Assembly: GCA_934271365.1 (NCBI GenBank) | Contig: CAKQRI010000006.1 | Location: 1 to 61,051, forward strand | From: an uncultured Spirochaetales bacterium | Lineage (GTDB): Bacteria; Spirochaetota; Spirochaetia; Sphaerochaetales; Sphaerochaetaceae | Direction of reading: 5' to 3' | Length of the DNA stretch: 61,051 bases | Notes under the pieces: model-generated | Seen by the model: the letters and a program-made list of their open reading frames with translations, nothing else | Database searches by the model: none | What the model was told of the DNA's origin: nothing | Program-made: the position numbers and the translations under genes | Part shown: positions 31,712 to 38,894 of the stretch, in pieces | How the letters are laid out: the number at the start of each line of letters is the position of its first letter | Position numbering within the stretch: the stretch's first letter is position 1

Positions 31712-33538
31712 TCACTGTATACTACTAAGCTTATGCTTGTATTCTTCTATTTCTTTATCGAGATCAGACTTGCTTCGCAGCAATTCCTGACTTTCCTCAC
31801 TGTTCAGTGTTCCACTGTACAGCCGAAGCTGGTTATTGATCAGAACTCTTCTTTTCTCTAGAGCGCGGAGTGCTATTCTATCCACTGCTTCATCGATGGC
31901 CTTTGGATCATCATCCCTATATTCATCAAGGGCATATGTCGCTGCCACATCATTCCTGCATCTCTCGTCATTGATCAGAGTCAGAAAGAGCTCATCAGAT
32001 TCTACTCCATTTCTAATGGCATTCTCCAATGCCATATATATTATCTGTGCTTCATTATCCTCAAGGTCTGTAAATGCAATCTTTCTTCTGTATTCTGTTC
32101 TGAAAAGGCTTCTATGATTCGCTAGATAAAGCATAAGGAAGAGATCTATTGAAATTCTTCTTCCACCTTTATTTCCGGTATTGATATCATTCAGATTACT
32201 AGATTGGTCTGCTGCAGAGCCTGATTCTATCTGTCCTCTATTCAGTTCCTCCCTGACAGCCTCTTCTGAAGCATTAAGATACACTGCAAGCGACATAATA
32301 TAGGAATCTCTCTCAATCGGACTCTCATTTCCAAGGATGAAATTCCCAATGGCTCTAATGAAGCCTGACTTGCCTTTTGCACTCTGAATATCATAACGTT
32401 TAGCGTAGGTTTGTACAAGATAGTCATACCCATCAATAGCTGGAGCGAATTCCTTTTCCACAGCGGATTTACCACCGTTTTCAAGGAGTTCGGAAGCATC
32501 CTTTGCTGATGTGAATTTATGTACTTTTACAGCGAAACCAAGCCTGTTCAGAATGAGTATTGCCCGCTCTGATGATTTCTGTCCAGCTTCATCACTGTCA
32601 AATAGAAGATTGAAGCCTTTTATTTCTGGATACCATCTTCTGATCAGTGCACCCTGCTCCTCTGTAAAAGATGTACCTAGGCTTGCAAGAGCAGATGTGA
32701 AGCCTGCCTGATGCATTGCGACAACATCAAAGTTCCCTTCGCAGAGTATTGGCCAGGATCCTGCTGCTATGCTCTTCTTTGCTTCAAATAAGCCAAAGAA
32801 GTTTTCTTTTTTCTGATATAGTCTAGTTTCAGGGCTATTTATGTATTTAGGGGTTTTGTCGCTTCCTGATAGATCTCTTCCTGAGAATGCTATCACACGG
32901 CCTTGCCTGTCTCTGATCGGAAACATCAGGCGATCAGTGAAAAGCGGCCATTTTGGATTTTTCTGTGAGAATAGTCCTGATTTTGCAAGAAAGTCCTCAC
33001 TATATCCTTTTTTCCTGAGAAAGGCATAAAGAAATCCTGGGCTTTTTGGGGCATATCCAAGGAGAAAGGCCTCTCTCATTTCATCTGAGACATTTCTCTT
33101 TCTGAGATACTCTCTTGCCTCTTCTCCCTCTGGACGCTCCTTAAGATAGAATGCAAACATTGATGCAAGTCTGGAATAGAGATCATACAGCATCTCCTTC
33201 TCATCTTTGCTCTTTTTATCAGATACTGTTGATTCTTCTAATTCAACTCCTGCTTTCCTTGCAAGATATTCTACTGCACCAGAGAAATCCAGTCCTTCCT
33301 TCTTTTCTATGAGCGTGAAGATATCACCTGTTTCCCTGCATCCAAAGCAATAATATGTCCCCCTTTCGATATTCAGCTTGCATGAGGCTGTTTTCTCATT
33401 TCCACCACCATGAAAAGGGCATTTTACCCAGAACTGACCACCGCCACGTGATTCTATTGTGGCGTAATTAGACATCACATCGCGTATTGAGATTCTGTTT
33501 TTTATTTCAGAGATTGTTCTGTCAGTAAACCGTGGCAA
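31712..33538 (-). CDS. dnaG: DNA primase
   Basis: DnaG makes RNA primers for replication. The N-terminal CHC2 zinc site (C40-x2-H43...C64-x2-C67) lies in FWVKCPFHGG and YYCFGC. The TOPRIM core has LCEGNFDVVAMHQAG and the metal-binding LLFDSDEAGQKSSERA. The C-terminal part would bind the helicase. The start is placed at TTG 33538 because GGAG lies 8 bases before it; the protein is then 608 residues and starts MPRFTDRTISEIKNRI, matching other DnaG starts. An ATG 17 codons upstream has no ribosome-binding site. rpoD follows after 8 bases. Confidence 0.95.
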   Translation of the reverse strand: MPRFTDRTISEIKNRISIRDVMSNYATIESRGGGQFWVKCPFHGGGNEKTASCKLNIERGTYYCFGCRETGDIFTLIEKKEGLDFSGAVEYLARKAGVELEESTVSDKKSKDEKEMLYDLYSRLASMFAFYLKERPEGEEAREYLRKRNVSDEMREAFLLGYAPKSPGFLYAFLRKKGYSEDFLAKSGLFSQKNPKWPLFTDRLMFPIRDRQGRVIAFSGRDLSGSDKTPKYINSPETRLYQKKENFFGLFEAKKSIAAGSWPILCEGNFDVVAMHQAGFTSALASLGTSFTEEQGALIRRWYPEIKGFNLLFDSDEAGQKSSERAILILNRLGFAVKVHKFTSAKDASELLENGGKSAVEKEFAPAIDGYDYLVQTYAKRYDIQSAKGKSGFIRAIGNFILGNESPIERDSYIMSLAVYLNASEEAVREELNRGQIESGSAADQSSNLNDINTGNKGGRRISIDLFLMLYLANHRSLFRTEYRRKIAFTDLEDNEAQIIYMALENAIRNGVESDELFLTLINDERCRNDVAATYALDEYRDDDPKAIDEAVDRIALRALEKRRVLINNQLRLYSGTLNSEESQELLRSKSDLDKEIEEYKHKLSSIQ

Positions 33539-33598
33539 TATTATTACTCCATTATAAATATAGCGCAAAAAAGCATAATCATAAAGCAAAAGAGCAAA

Positions 33599-34036
33599 TC
33601 AGTGCTTTATGATCATATAAGGAGGTTCTTCTGATGTTTTTTTCAGCCTATCCTCTATTTCTTTTCTGCTTATTCTGCATCCTTTGCCTATACCTGGGCA
33701 GCTCTTGCCTTCTTCCTTCCAGCTTTTCTCACTTTCCATGATGTTCTTCCAGAAAGGATAAGTCCTGCACTGCATAGGTCTTGCAGGATAAATTGTGCAG
33801 CCTTTCTCAGATAGGAATTCACAGTCAAAATTATCCCTTTCCTTCAGGGAGACCATGAGGTAGGAACCATAATCTATGTATCTGCAGTAAATTTCAATGA
33901 ACTGATCTTCCGAAAGTCCCAGAAAATATGAGGCTGATTCTATATCCGATTTAGTAAGAAAAACATAACCAGGTTCTGCAGAGCAGCAGTAAAGACACCT
34001 CTGGCATTCAAATGATAGCCCCTTATCGTAGAACAT
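33599..34036 (-). CDS. YkgJ-type cysteine-cluster protein
   Basis: 145 residues with the zinc/iron-chelating cysteine cluster of the YkgJ (CxxCxxCC) family: CQRCLYCC near the N-terminus, then DCEFLSEKGCTIYPARPMQC and a final CPGIGKGC. Members are thought to bind a metal or an Fe-S cluster, but their job is unknown. Three ATG codons stand in a row; the third (34036) has the best spacing (6 bases) from AGGAG. It lies between tRNA-Tyr and dnaG. Confidence 0.82.
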   Translation of the reverse strand: MFYDKGLSFECQRCLYCCSAEPGYVFLTKSDIESASYFLGLSEDQFIEIYCRYIDYGSYLMVSLKERDNFDCEFLSEKGCTIYPARPMQCRTYPFWKNIMESEKSWKEEGKSCPGIGKGCRISRKEIEDRLKKTSEEPPYMIIKH

Positions 34037-34056
34037 CATCATCTCCTATGCAGTAT

Positions 34057-34086
34057 AAAAAAGCCTCCTCTATTCGAGAAGGCTTT
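34057..34086 (-). terminator. Rho-independent terminator after tRNA-Tyr
   Basis: On the minus strand AAGCCTTCTC pairs with GAGGAGGCTT (one mismatch) and is followed by TTTTTATAC. It separates the tRNA from the cysteine-cluster protein gene downstream. Confidence 0.85.
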
Positions 34087-34088
34087 CT

Positions 34089-34170
34089 TGGAGAGAGAAG
34101 GATTCGGACCTTCGAAGGCTTAGCCAACAGATTTACAGTCTGCCCCCTTTGACCGCTCGGGAACCTCTCC
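34089..34170 (-). tRNA. tRNA-Tyr (GTA)
   Basis: 82 bases with acceptor stem GGAGAGG/TCTCTCC (last pair G-U), anticodon GTA in CTGTAAA, a long variable arm typical of bacterial tRNA-Tyr, the T loop GGTCCGAATCC, and an A discriminator. CCA is not encoded. Its GUN anticodon makes it a substrate of the Tgt encoded at 12.6 kb. A promoter (34190-34218) and a terminator flank it. Confidence 0.97.
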
Positions 34171-34189
34171 ATTGTCAAACGACTATTGT

Positions 34190-34218
34190 ATTAAACGAAA
34201 AATCAGAGAAATAATCAA
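34190..34218 (-). promoter_or_regulatory. Promoter of tRNA-Tyr
   Basis: On the minus strand TTGATT (34213-34218) and TTTAAT (34190-34195) are exactly 17 bases apart, 20 bases before the mature tRNA 5' end. Confidence 0.65.
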
Positions 34219-34292
34219 GTCATTTTCCGAAAAATTTTCAGTTATTTTTGAACTTTTCGCTATTCTTCTATATCGTAAGAAGATATATTCCA

Positions 34293-34772
34293 TCATGAAT
34301 TGAATTTCTCTTTCATTTTTTTCTTCACTACTTCAGGTACCATTCCTGTTATATCAACATTGAATGCTGCAAGCTCTTTTATCTGAGAGGAATGCAGAAG
34401 AAAATACTTGTGGTCAGTCGGTATGAAGAGTGTCTCAACGTCTGGATTAAGGCACATGTTGTTCTGTGCAAGTTCGAATTCATAGTTGAAATCTGCCTGA
34501 GCTCTTACCCCTCTTACCATTACGTCTATATCGTTCTCTTTTGCATATATTGCCATCAGTCCACTGAATGAGACAACTTTCACATTACCAAGATTCTTCA
34601 GGCATTCTTCAAGCATCATTACTCTCTCTTCTGCAGAGAAGAGATATGATTTATGTATGTTATTCGCAACTACAACATATAACTCATCAAATAGCTTAGA
34701 CGTTCTTTCTATTATGTTTATATGTCCCATCGTAGGAGGATCAAACGATCCTGGAAGCATTGCTCTTCTCAT
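34293..34772 (-). CDS. coaD: Phosphopantetheine adenylyltransferase
   Basis: CoaD makes dephospho-CoA from phosphopantetheine and ATP, the fourth step of CoA synthesis. The 159-residue nucleotidyltransferase has MLPGSFDPPTMGHINIIERT (T-x-GH motif) and VRGVRAQADFNYEFELAQNN with the R-G-R/x-R-x-x-x-D-F-x-Y-E pattern, and SSQIKELAAFN near the end. The gene overlaps the upstream zinc-binding protein gene by 4 bases. coaX for the first step is at 46.3 kb. Confidence 0.95.
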   Translation of the reverse strand: MRRAMLPGSFDPPTMGHINIIERTSKLFDELYVVVANNIHKSYLFSAEERVMMLEECLKNLGNVKVVSFSGLMAIYAKENDIDVMVRGVRAQADFNYEFELAQNNMCLNPDVETLFIPTDHKYFLLHSSQIKELAAFNVDITGMVPEVVKKKMKEKFNS

Positions 34773-35254
34773 TTTTTCAGACCTTCTACAAAGTCAACAA
34801 GCTTCTGATGCTGCTCTGCAGACTCATATGGAATTCTCTTTATTATTGTGAACTTTCCATCTTCGCCTTTCTCGCATACTGCGAAGTTCCCAGATCCAAT
34901 ATAGGATATGCTTTGGTTGTCTTTGAGTTCTTCATCTTTCTTTATGGATTCAAGGACACAGTCGAAATGAACATATCTGCCATCCTTGCCTACTATTGCT
35001 GAGGCAATGGAATCAATAGGCTCATTGCATATAGCGCATATTATGCCAGATGGCTCTTCTATAGTCTTAGCCTCTGGAACAGGTATATCTGAATGATATG
35101 CGCGCTTCTTTGGCACTCCAGCTACCTGGCTGAGTGTTGAGAATCCACTTACTCCCTGCTTTCTCTGGTTCCTTTTTCTAGAGCCTTCCTGGCTTTTCTT
35201 CTTTGCTGTTTTAAGCTCTTTTGGAGCTTTGCTGCCATTTCTGCTTTTACTCAT
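34769..35254 (-). CDS. Conserved-looking protein with a treble-clef-type zinc motif
   Basis: 161 residues. The first 50 are basic (many Lys, Arg, Ser) and probably disordered or RNA-binding; then IICAICNEPIDSIASAIV and YVHFDCVLE give a C-x2-C...H-x2-C zinc site. No known family could be named. The chosen ATG (35254) lies inside a small inverted repeat, ACTCAT-GTTT-ATGAGT; a start 12 codons upstream would fall in the T tract of the rplS terminator. It overlaps coaD by 4 bases. A nucleic-acid role is only suggested by the basic region and neighbours. Confidence 0.65.
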   Translation of the reverse strand: MSKSRNGSKAPKELKTAKKKSQEGSRKRNQRKQGVSGFSTLSQVAGVPKKRAYHSDIPVPEAKTIEEPSGIICAICNEPIDSIASAIVGKDGRYVHFDCVLESIKKDEELKDNQSISYIGSGNFAVCEKGEDGKFTIIKRIPYESAEQHQKLVDFVEGLKK

Positions 35255-35290
35255 AAACATGAGTGTAGCTAAATAAATGGATAGGGGCAA

Positions 35291-35319
35291 TAAAAAAGAG
35301 CTGCGATTATGCAGCTCTT
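35291..35319 (-). terminator. Rho-independent terminator after rplS
   Basis: On the minus strand AAGAGCTGC pairs perfectly with GCAGCTCTT around ATAATC and is followed by TTTTATT. It lies just past the rplS stop and ends the ffh-rpsP-khpA-rimM-trmD-rplS operon. Confidence 0.88.
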
Positions 35320-35329
35320 CTCTGGGATA

Positions 35330-35686
35330 CTAAGCGTTCTTCTTAATGATGAGTTCCTTGACCTTAGCAGCCTTACCAACTCTGTCTCTGAGATAGTAGA
35401 GTTTAGCTCTTCTGACACGGCCCTTTCTAACGACCTCAACTTTCTCGATTCTTGGAGAATGCATTGGGAAGATTCTCTCAACACCAACACCATAAGAGAT
35501 CTTTCTTACAGTGAAAGTCTTTCTGACACCGCTATTATTCTTTGCAATAACAATGCCTTCGAAAACCTGTACTCTTTCTGTTGTTCCTTCAACAATCTTA
35601 AAGAAAACCTTAACTGTATCGCCAATGCTGAAATTCTCAGCATTTTCCTTGATCTGCTTTGCTTCAATAGCTCTGATGATATCCAT
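35330..35686 (-). CDS. rplS: 50S ribosomal protein L19
   Basis: L19 sits at the 30S-50S interface. The 118 residues contain the family pattern GDTVKVFFKIVEGTTERVQV, FEGIVIAKNNSG and VRRAKLYYLRDRVGKAAKVK. Its ATG shares a base with the trmD stop (TAATG), so the two are coupled. It is the last gene of the rpsP-trmD-rplS operon before a strong terminator. Confidence 0.97.
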   Translation of the reverse strand: MDIIRAIEAKQIKENAENFSIGDTVKVFFKIVEGTTERVQVFEGIVIAKNNSGVRKTFTVRKISYGVGVERIFPMHSPRIEKVEVVRKGRVRRAKLYYLRDRVGKAAKVKELIIKKNA

Positions 35687-36420
35687 TACGAAAATACCTC
35701 TTTCTTTATCAGTAAATTTAAAAGTTGTTTTCGCTCTTTAATGCTGAGAGGGGCATGAGAGAGCAGATCCGGCCGGTTGAGCAGTGTTTTTTCCAGCCGT
35801 TTATCATAACGGTAACGAGCAATGTTATCGTGATGACCCGATAATAATACACTAGGTACCTCTTCGTTGCAATACCTTGAAGGCCTTGTATATTGAGGAT
35901 ATTCAAGAAGATTTCCACAGAAGCTTTCTTCTTCCAGACTGTCTTCTGTTATTACTCCTTCAATTAGCCTATATACTGCATCTATTATTACGATTGAGCT
36001 TGTTTCTCCACTGGAGAGTACATAATCCCCGATAGAAATCTCATCGTCGACATACCTATCTATTATTCTCTGGTCTATTCCCTCATAGTGTCCGCATATG
36101 AATACAAGCTCTTCTTCAGCTGCAAGCTCTTCTGCATATTCTTCTGTGAATTGCCTTCCTGAAGGGGTCGGGAAAATTACACGCTTGTTTCCGGCATTTA
36201 TGCTTTCAAGTGCCTTGCCCAGAGGCTCTGGCATGATTACCATTCCAGCACCGCCTCCGAATGGTATATCATCGGCCTTCTGATGGAAGCCAGAAGCAAA
36301 ATCCCTGAAATTGATTATCTCATATGAGATAATGCCTTTTTCAACGGCTCTCTTCATTATCGAAGACGTAAAGAAAGGCTCAACCATTTCTGGGAATAGC
36401 GTTAATACTGTTATCTTCAT
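35686..36420 (-). CDS. trmD: tRNA (guanine-N1)-methyltransferase TrmD
   Basis: TrmD methylates G37 of tRNAs that read CNN codons, preventing frameshifts. The 244-residue knotted SPOUT enzyme begins MKITVLTLFPEMVEPFFTSS and shows DDIPFGGGAGMVIMPEP, the EELVFICGHYEGIDQRIID knot motif and SIGDYVLSSGE. The start at 36420 fits the family; the frame is open 13 codons further upstream but that would overlap rimM. The tRNAs here with CNG/CUC anticodons include possible neighbours but only CNN-reading ones are substrates. Confidence 0.95.
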   Translation of the reverse strand: MKITVLTLFPEMVEPFFTSSIMKRAVEKGIISYEIINFRDFASGFHQKADDIPFGGGAGMVIMPEPLGKALESINAGNKRVIFPTPSGRQFTEEYAEELAAEEELVFICGHYEGIDQRIIDRYVDDEISIGDYVLSSGETSSIVIIDAVYRLIEGVITEDSLEEESFCGNLLEYPQYTRPSRYCNEEVPSVLLSGHHDNIARYRYDKRLEKTLLNRPDLLSHAPLSIKERKQLLNLLIKKEVFS

Positions 36421-36427
36421 ATATGTT

Positions 36428-36943
36428 TTATGAGAGAAGCTCTGGCATAAGAAGAACAACCCTGTTATTATCTATATCCTTTTCTCCGACATACACAGGA
36501 AGATCAGGAACCAGATATATCTTCTTATCTTCGTCCTTCTCTACTTCAAGCATGAGAGCCTGTGGTCCATCGAAGACTGATCTGATCACTCCTAGTCTCT
36601 CTCCTGTCGCATTCACTATATCACAGCCGAAAAGATCTGCTACATAGAATTCGCCTTTCTTGAGTTTCGGAGCTTGTTCTCTTGTTATCTTTATTATGCC
36701 ATTTGTAAGGGCCTTTGCTTTTTCGGGGGCCTCATATCCAGCAAAAAGCAAGAGCACATGGTCACCATGTGCCCTCACCTTCGAGATATCAAGGCTCTTC
36801 TCAGACCCATCACTGAAATGAACTATACATGATTTGAGCTTCTTTATATGTGCATATTCACCTGAAAGTGAGTATACATTCAGATAGCCTTCAATTCCAT
36901 GTGTTCTGCCTATTTTTGCAGTTGAGAGGAGCTTTGCTTCCAT
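36428..36943 (-). CDS. rimM: 16S rRNA processing protein RimM
   Basis: RimM helps assemble the 30S head around S19. The 171 residues start LLSTAKIGRTHGIEGYLNVY, matching the family's G-x-x-x-x-x-HGxxGE-x-x-V start, and have a PRC-barrel C-terminal half (EFYVADLFGCDIVNATGERL). The ATG shares a base with the khpA stop (TGATG). It lies between khpA and trmD as in most bacteria. Confidence 0.93.
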   Translation of the reverse strand: MEAKLLSTAKIGRTHGIEGYLNVYSLSGEYAHIKKLKSCIVHFSDGSEKSLDISKVRAHGDHVLLLFAGYEAPEKAKALTNGIIKITREQAPKLKKGEFYVADLFGCDIVNATGERLGVIRSVFDGPQALMLEVEKDEDKKIYLVPDLPVYVGEKDIDNNRVVLLMPELLS

Positions 36944-37176
36944 CAGTCAAGAATCTCCAGTACAGCACGCTTGCCACCTTTGGTTGCAGAAGCAGAAAGG
37001 ATTGTCCTTATTGCTTTTGCTATGCGGCCCTGCTTGCCAATTACCTTGCCGACATCCTCTTCTGCGACGTGAAGCTCTAGGACTTTGGATTTCTCTCCTT
37101 CCACTACATTCACTGTCACTTCTTCAGGCTTATCGACTAAGCTCTTGACCATAAATTCCACTAGTTCCTTCTCCAT
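36943..37176 (-). CDS. khpA: KH-domain RNA-binding protein KhpA
   Basis: A 77-residue single-KH protein with the loop VGKVIGKQGRIAKAIRTIL (GxxG). KhpA, alone or with KhpB, binds many transcripts and influences cell division and RNA levels in Gram-positives; the role in spirochaetes is not established. AAAGGAG precedes the ATG. It sits between rpsP and rimM, the standard place. Confidence 0.93.
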   Translation of the reverse strand: MEKELVEFMVKSLVDKPEEVTVNVVEGEKSKVLELHVAEEDVGKVIGKQGRIAKAIRTILSASATKGGKRAVLEILD

Positions 37177-37195
37177 CTAATCGCTCCTTTAGGCG

Positions 37196-37456
37196 TTATG
37201 CCTGAGTGCGATCAAGAGCAATTCCCTTTGAATTGAGAATATTCTTTACAGATGGGGATACCTGTACACCCTTTGTGATCCAGCTCTTTACCTTAGCCTC
37301 ATCAAGTGTAACCTGGTTGTCCTTCTCTACTGGGCGATATGTTCCTACTTCGTCAATTACCTTAGAGTTTGTTGCTACTCTGTTGTCCTGGATAACAAGA
37401 CGATAGTAAGGTCTTTTCTTTGTTCCGAGTCTCTTAAGTCTCATTGTTGTGCTCAC
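37196..37456 (-). CDS. rpsP: 30S ribosomal protein S16
   Basis: S16 binds the 5' domain of 16S rRNA. The 86 residues include MRLKRLGTKKRPYYRLVIQD and the later VGTYRPVEK, both typical. The start is GTG 37456 with AAGGAG 7 bases upstream, which adds four residues before the Met usually seen as start. It stands between ffh and khpA. Confidence 0.96.
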   Translation of the reverse strand: MSTTMRLKRLGTKKRPYYRLVIQDNRVATNSKVIDEVGTYRPVEKDNQVTLDEAKVKSWITKGVQVSPSVKNILNSKGIALDRTQA

Positions 37457-37483
37457 GGTTCTTCTCCTTATACTACATGAAAG

Positions 37484-38821
37484 CTACATGCCTAATTGTT
37501 TCATCATTGCAGCTTGTAATTTCTTATTTCCTGCAAGCTTCTTCATCATCAGCTTGCTTTTCTCAAATTTCTTCAGAAGCCTGTTCACATCAGATACGGA
37601 TGTTCCGCTTCCCTTTGCAATTCTCTTTCTTCTTGATGGTCCGATGATTCTATAGTTGCTCCGCTCGAATCTTGTCATTGAAAGGATGATTGCCTTTTCC
37701 CTGCGCATCTCATCTTTGTCTATATCGTCTTCGCTGATATTGCCCTTGGCACCAGGAATCATCTCAAGTAGCTTTTCAGTGCTTCCCATCTTTTCGACTT
37801 TATCAAGCTGATCAAGGTAGTCCTGAAGATCAAAGGTGTTCTTCTCCATCTTCTTCTTCAGCTTCTCAGCCTCATCCTGGTCGAACTGAGCCTGTGCTTT
37901 CTCTACAAGAGATACCACATCACCCATTCCAAGGATTCTGGATGCTATTCTTTCTGGATAGAATGGATCCAGATCTTCCATCTTCTCACCAGTTCCGATG
38001 AACTTGATAGGCTTGCCGACTACACTTCTTAGAGAGAGCGCAGCACCACCTCTTGTATCTGAATCGAACTTTGTGAGAATTACACCAGATATTCCTACTT
38101 TCTCTTCGAATTCCTTGGCAATATCTACTGCAGCCTGACCTGTCATTGCATCAGCAACAAATAGTGTTTCATCAGGCTTAACAGCTTTTGCGATATTCTG
38201 GATTTCCTGCATCAGCGCTTCATCAAGATGCATTCTTCCAGATGTATCAATTATTACAGTATCTATAAGATCATGCTTTGCCTTGCTTATAGCGGCTTCT
38301 GCAACCTTTACAGGATCCTTCTCTCCCGTGATAGTGAAGACAGGCACTCCTACCTTCTCTCCGAGTACCTGAAGCTGTGTGATAGCTGCTGGTCTGACAA
38401 GGTCTGCTGCAACAAGCATTACAGAGCGTCCTTCCTTCTTCAGCTTATATGCAAGCTTATGGGAAGCTGTTGTCTTACCTGAGCCCTGTAGACCCATCAT
38501 AAGGATGATTGATGTTGCGTCTTTGCCTTTGAGATGAAGCCTGTTCTCTTCTTCATTGCTTCCAAGAAGAGCGACCATCTTATCATATACGATTTTTGTG
38601 AACTGCTGACCTGGATTTACAGAGTTAAGGACTTTCTCTCCTAAAGCCTCTTCCATAGTCGAATTAACGAAACGGCGTACAACCCGGAGGTTTACGTCAG
38701 CATCAAGAAGCGCTTCCTTGATTTCCTCAACAGCGTCTCTTATGTTCTTCTCGCTGATCTTTCCTTTACCGGACAGGCTTCTCATTATGCCGGTAAATTT
38801 ATTGCTTATACTATCAAACAT
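37484..38821 (-). CDS. ffh: Signal recognition particle protein Ffh
   Basis: Ffh binds signal peptides and the SRP RNA and delivers ribosomes to FtsY. The 445 residues have the N domain, then the GTPase G domain with GLQGSGKTTASHKL, IDTSGRMHLDE and TKFDSDTRGGAAL (the usual motif is TKLDGDxRGG), and the Met-rich M domain (IIGPSRRKRIAKGSGTSVSD, then KLMMKKLAG...MMKQLGM). It is the first gene of a six-gene operon, with a promoter at 38851-38887. Confidence 0.96.
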   Translation of the reverse strand: MFDSISNKFTGIMRSLSGKGKISEKNIRDAVEEIKEALLDADVNLRVVRRFVNSTMEEALGEKVLNSVNPGQQFTKIVYDKMVALLGSNEEENRLHLKGKDATSIILMMGLQGSGKTTASHKLAYKLKKEGRSVMLVAADLVRPAAITQLQVLGEKVGVPVFTITGEKDPVKVAEAAISKAKHDLIDTVIIDTSGRMHLDEALMQEIQNIAKAVKPDETLFVADAMTGQAAVDIAKEFEEKVGISGVILTKFDSDTRGGAALSLRSVVGKPIKFIGTGEKMEDLDPFYPERIASRILGMGDVVSLVEKAQAQFDQDEAEKLKKKMEKNTFDLQDYLDQLDKVEKMGSTEKLLEMIPGAKGNISEDDIDKDEMRREKAIILSMTRFERSNYRIIGPSRRKRIAKGSGTSVSDVNRLLKKFEKSKLMMKKLAGNKKLQAAMMKQLGM

Positions 38822-38850
38822 CTATAATTACCAAATATTAAAAAGACAAC

Positions 38851-38887
38851 ATTATACCTTATACAAGAAATAAGGGAGTCACGTCAA
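38851..38887 (-). promoter_or_regulatory. Promoter of the ffh-rplS operon
   Basis: On the minus strand TTGACG (38882-38887) is followed after 18 bases by TATAAG (38858-38863), with a perfect TATAAT (38851-38856) just beyond. Either -10 could be used; both lie 30-40 bases before the ffh ATG and in the gap after smc. Confidence 0.6.
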
Positions 38888-38894
38888 TATTAAT

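Noticed and set aside
31704..31715. GTG start of rpoD at 31715
   Set aside because: It overlaps the dnaG stop; the ATG at 31703 has GAGG at the right distance.
38882..38887. TTGACG as -35 for the perfect TATAAT at 38851
   Set aside because: The spacing would be 25 bases, too long; TATAAG with 18 bases is the better partner, though the TATAAT may still be used with a weak -35.
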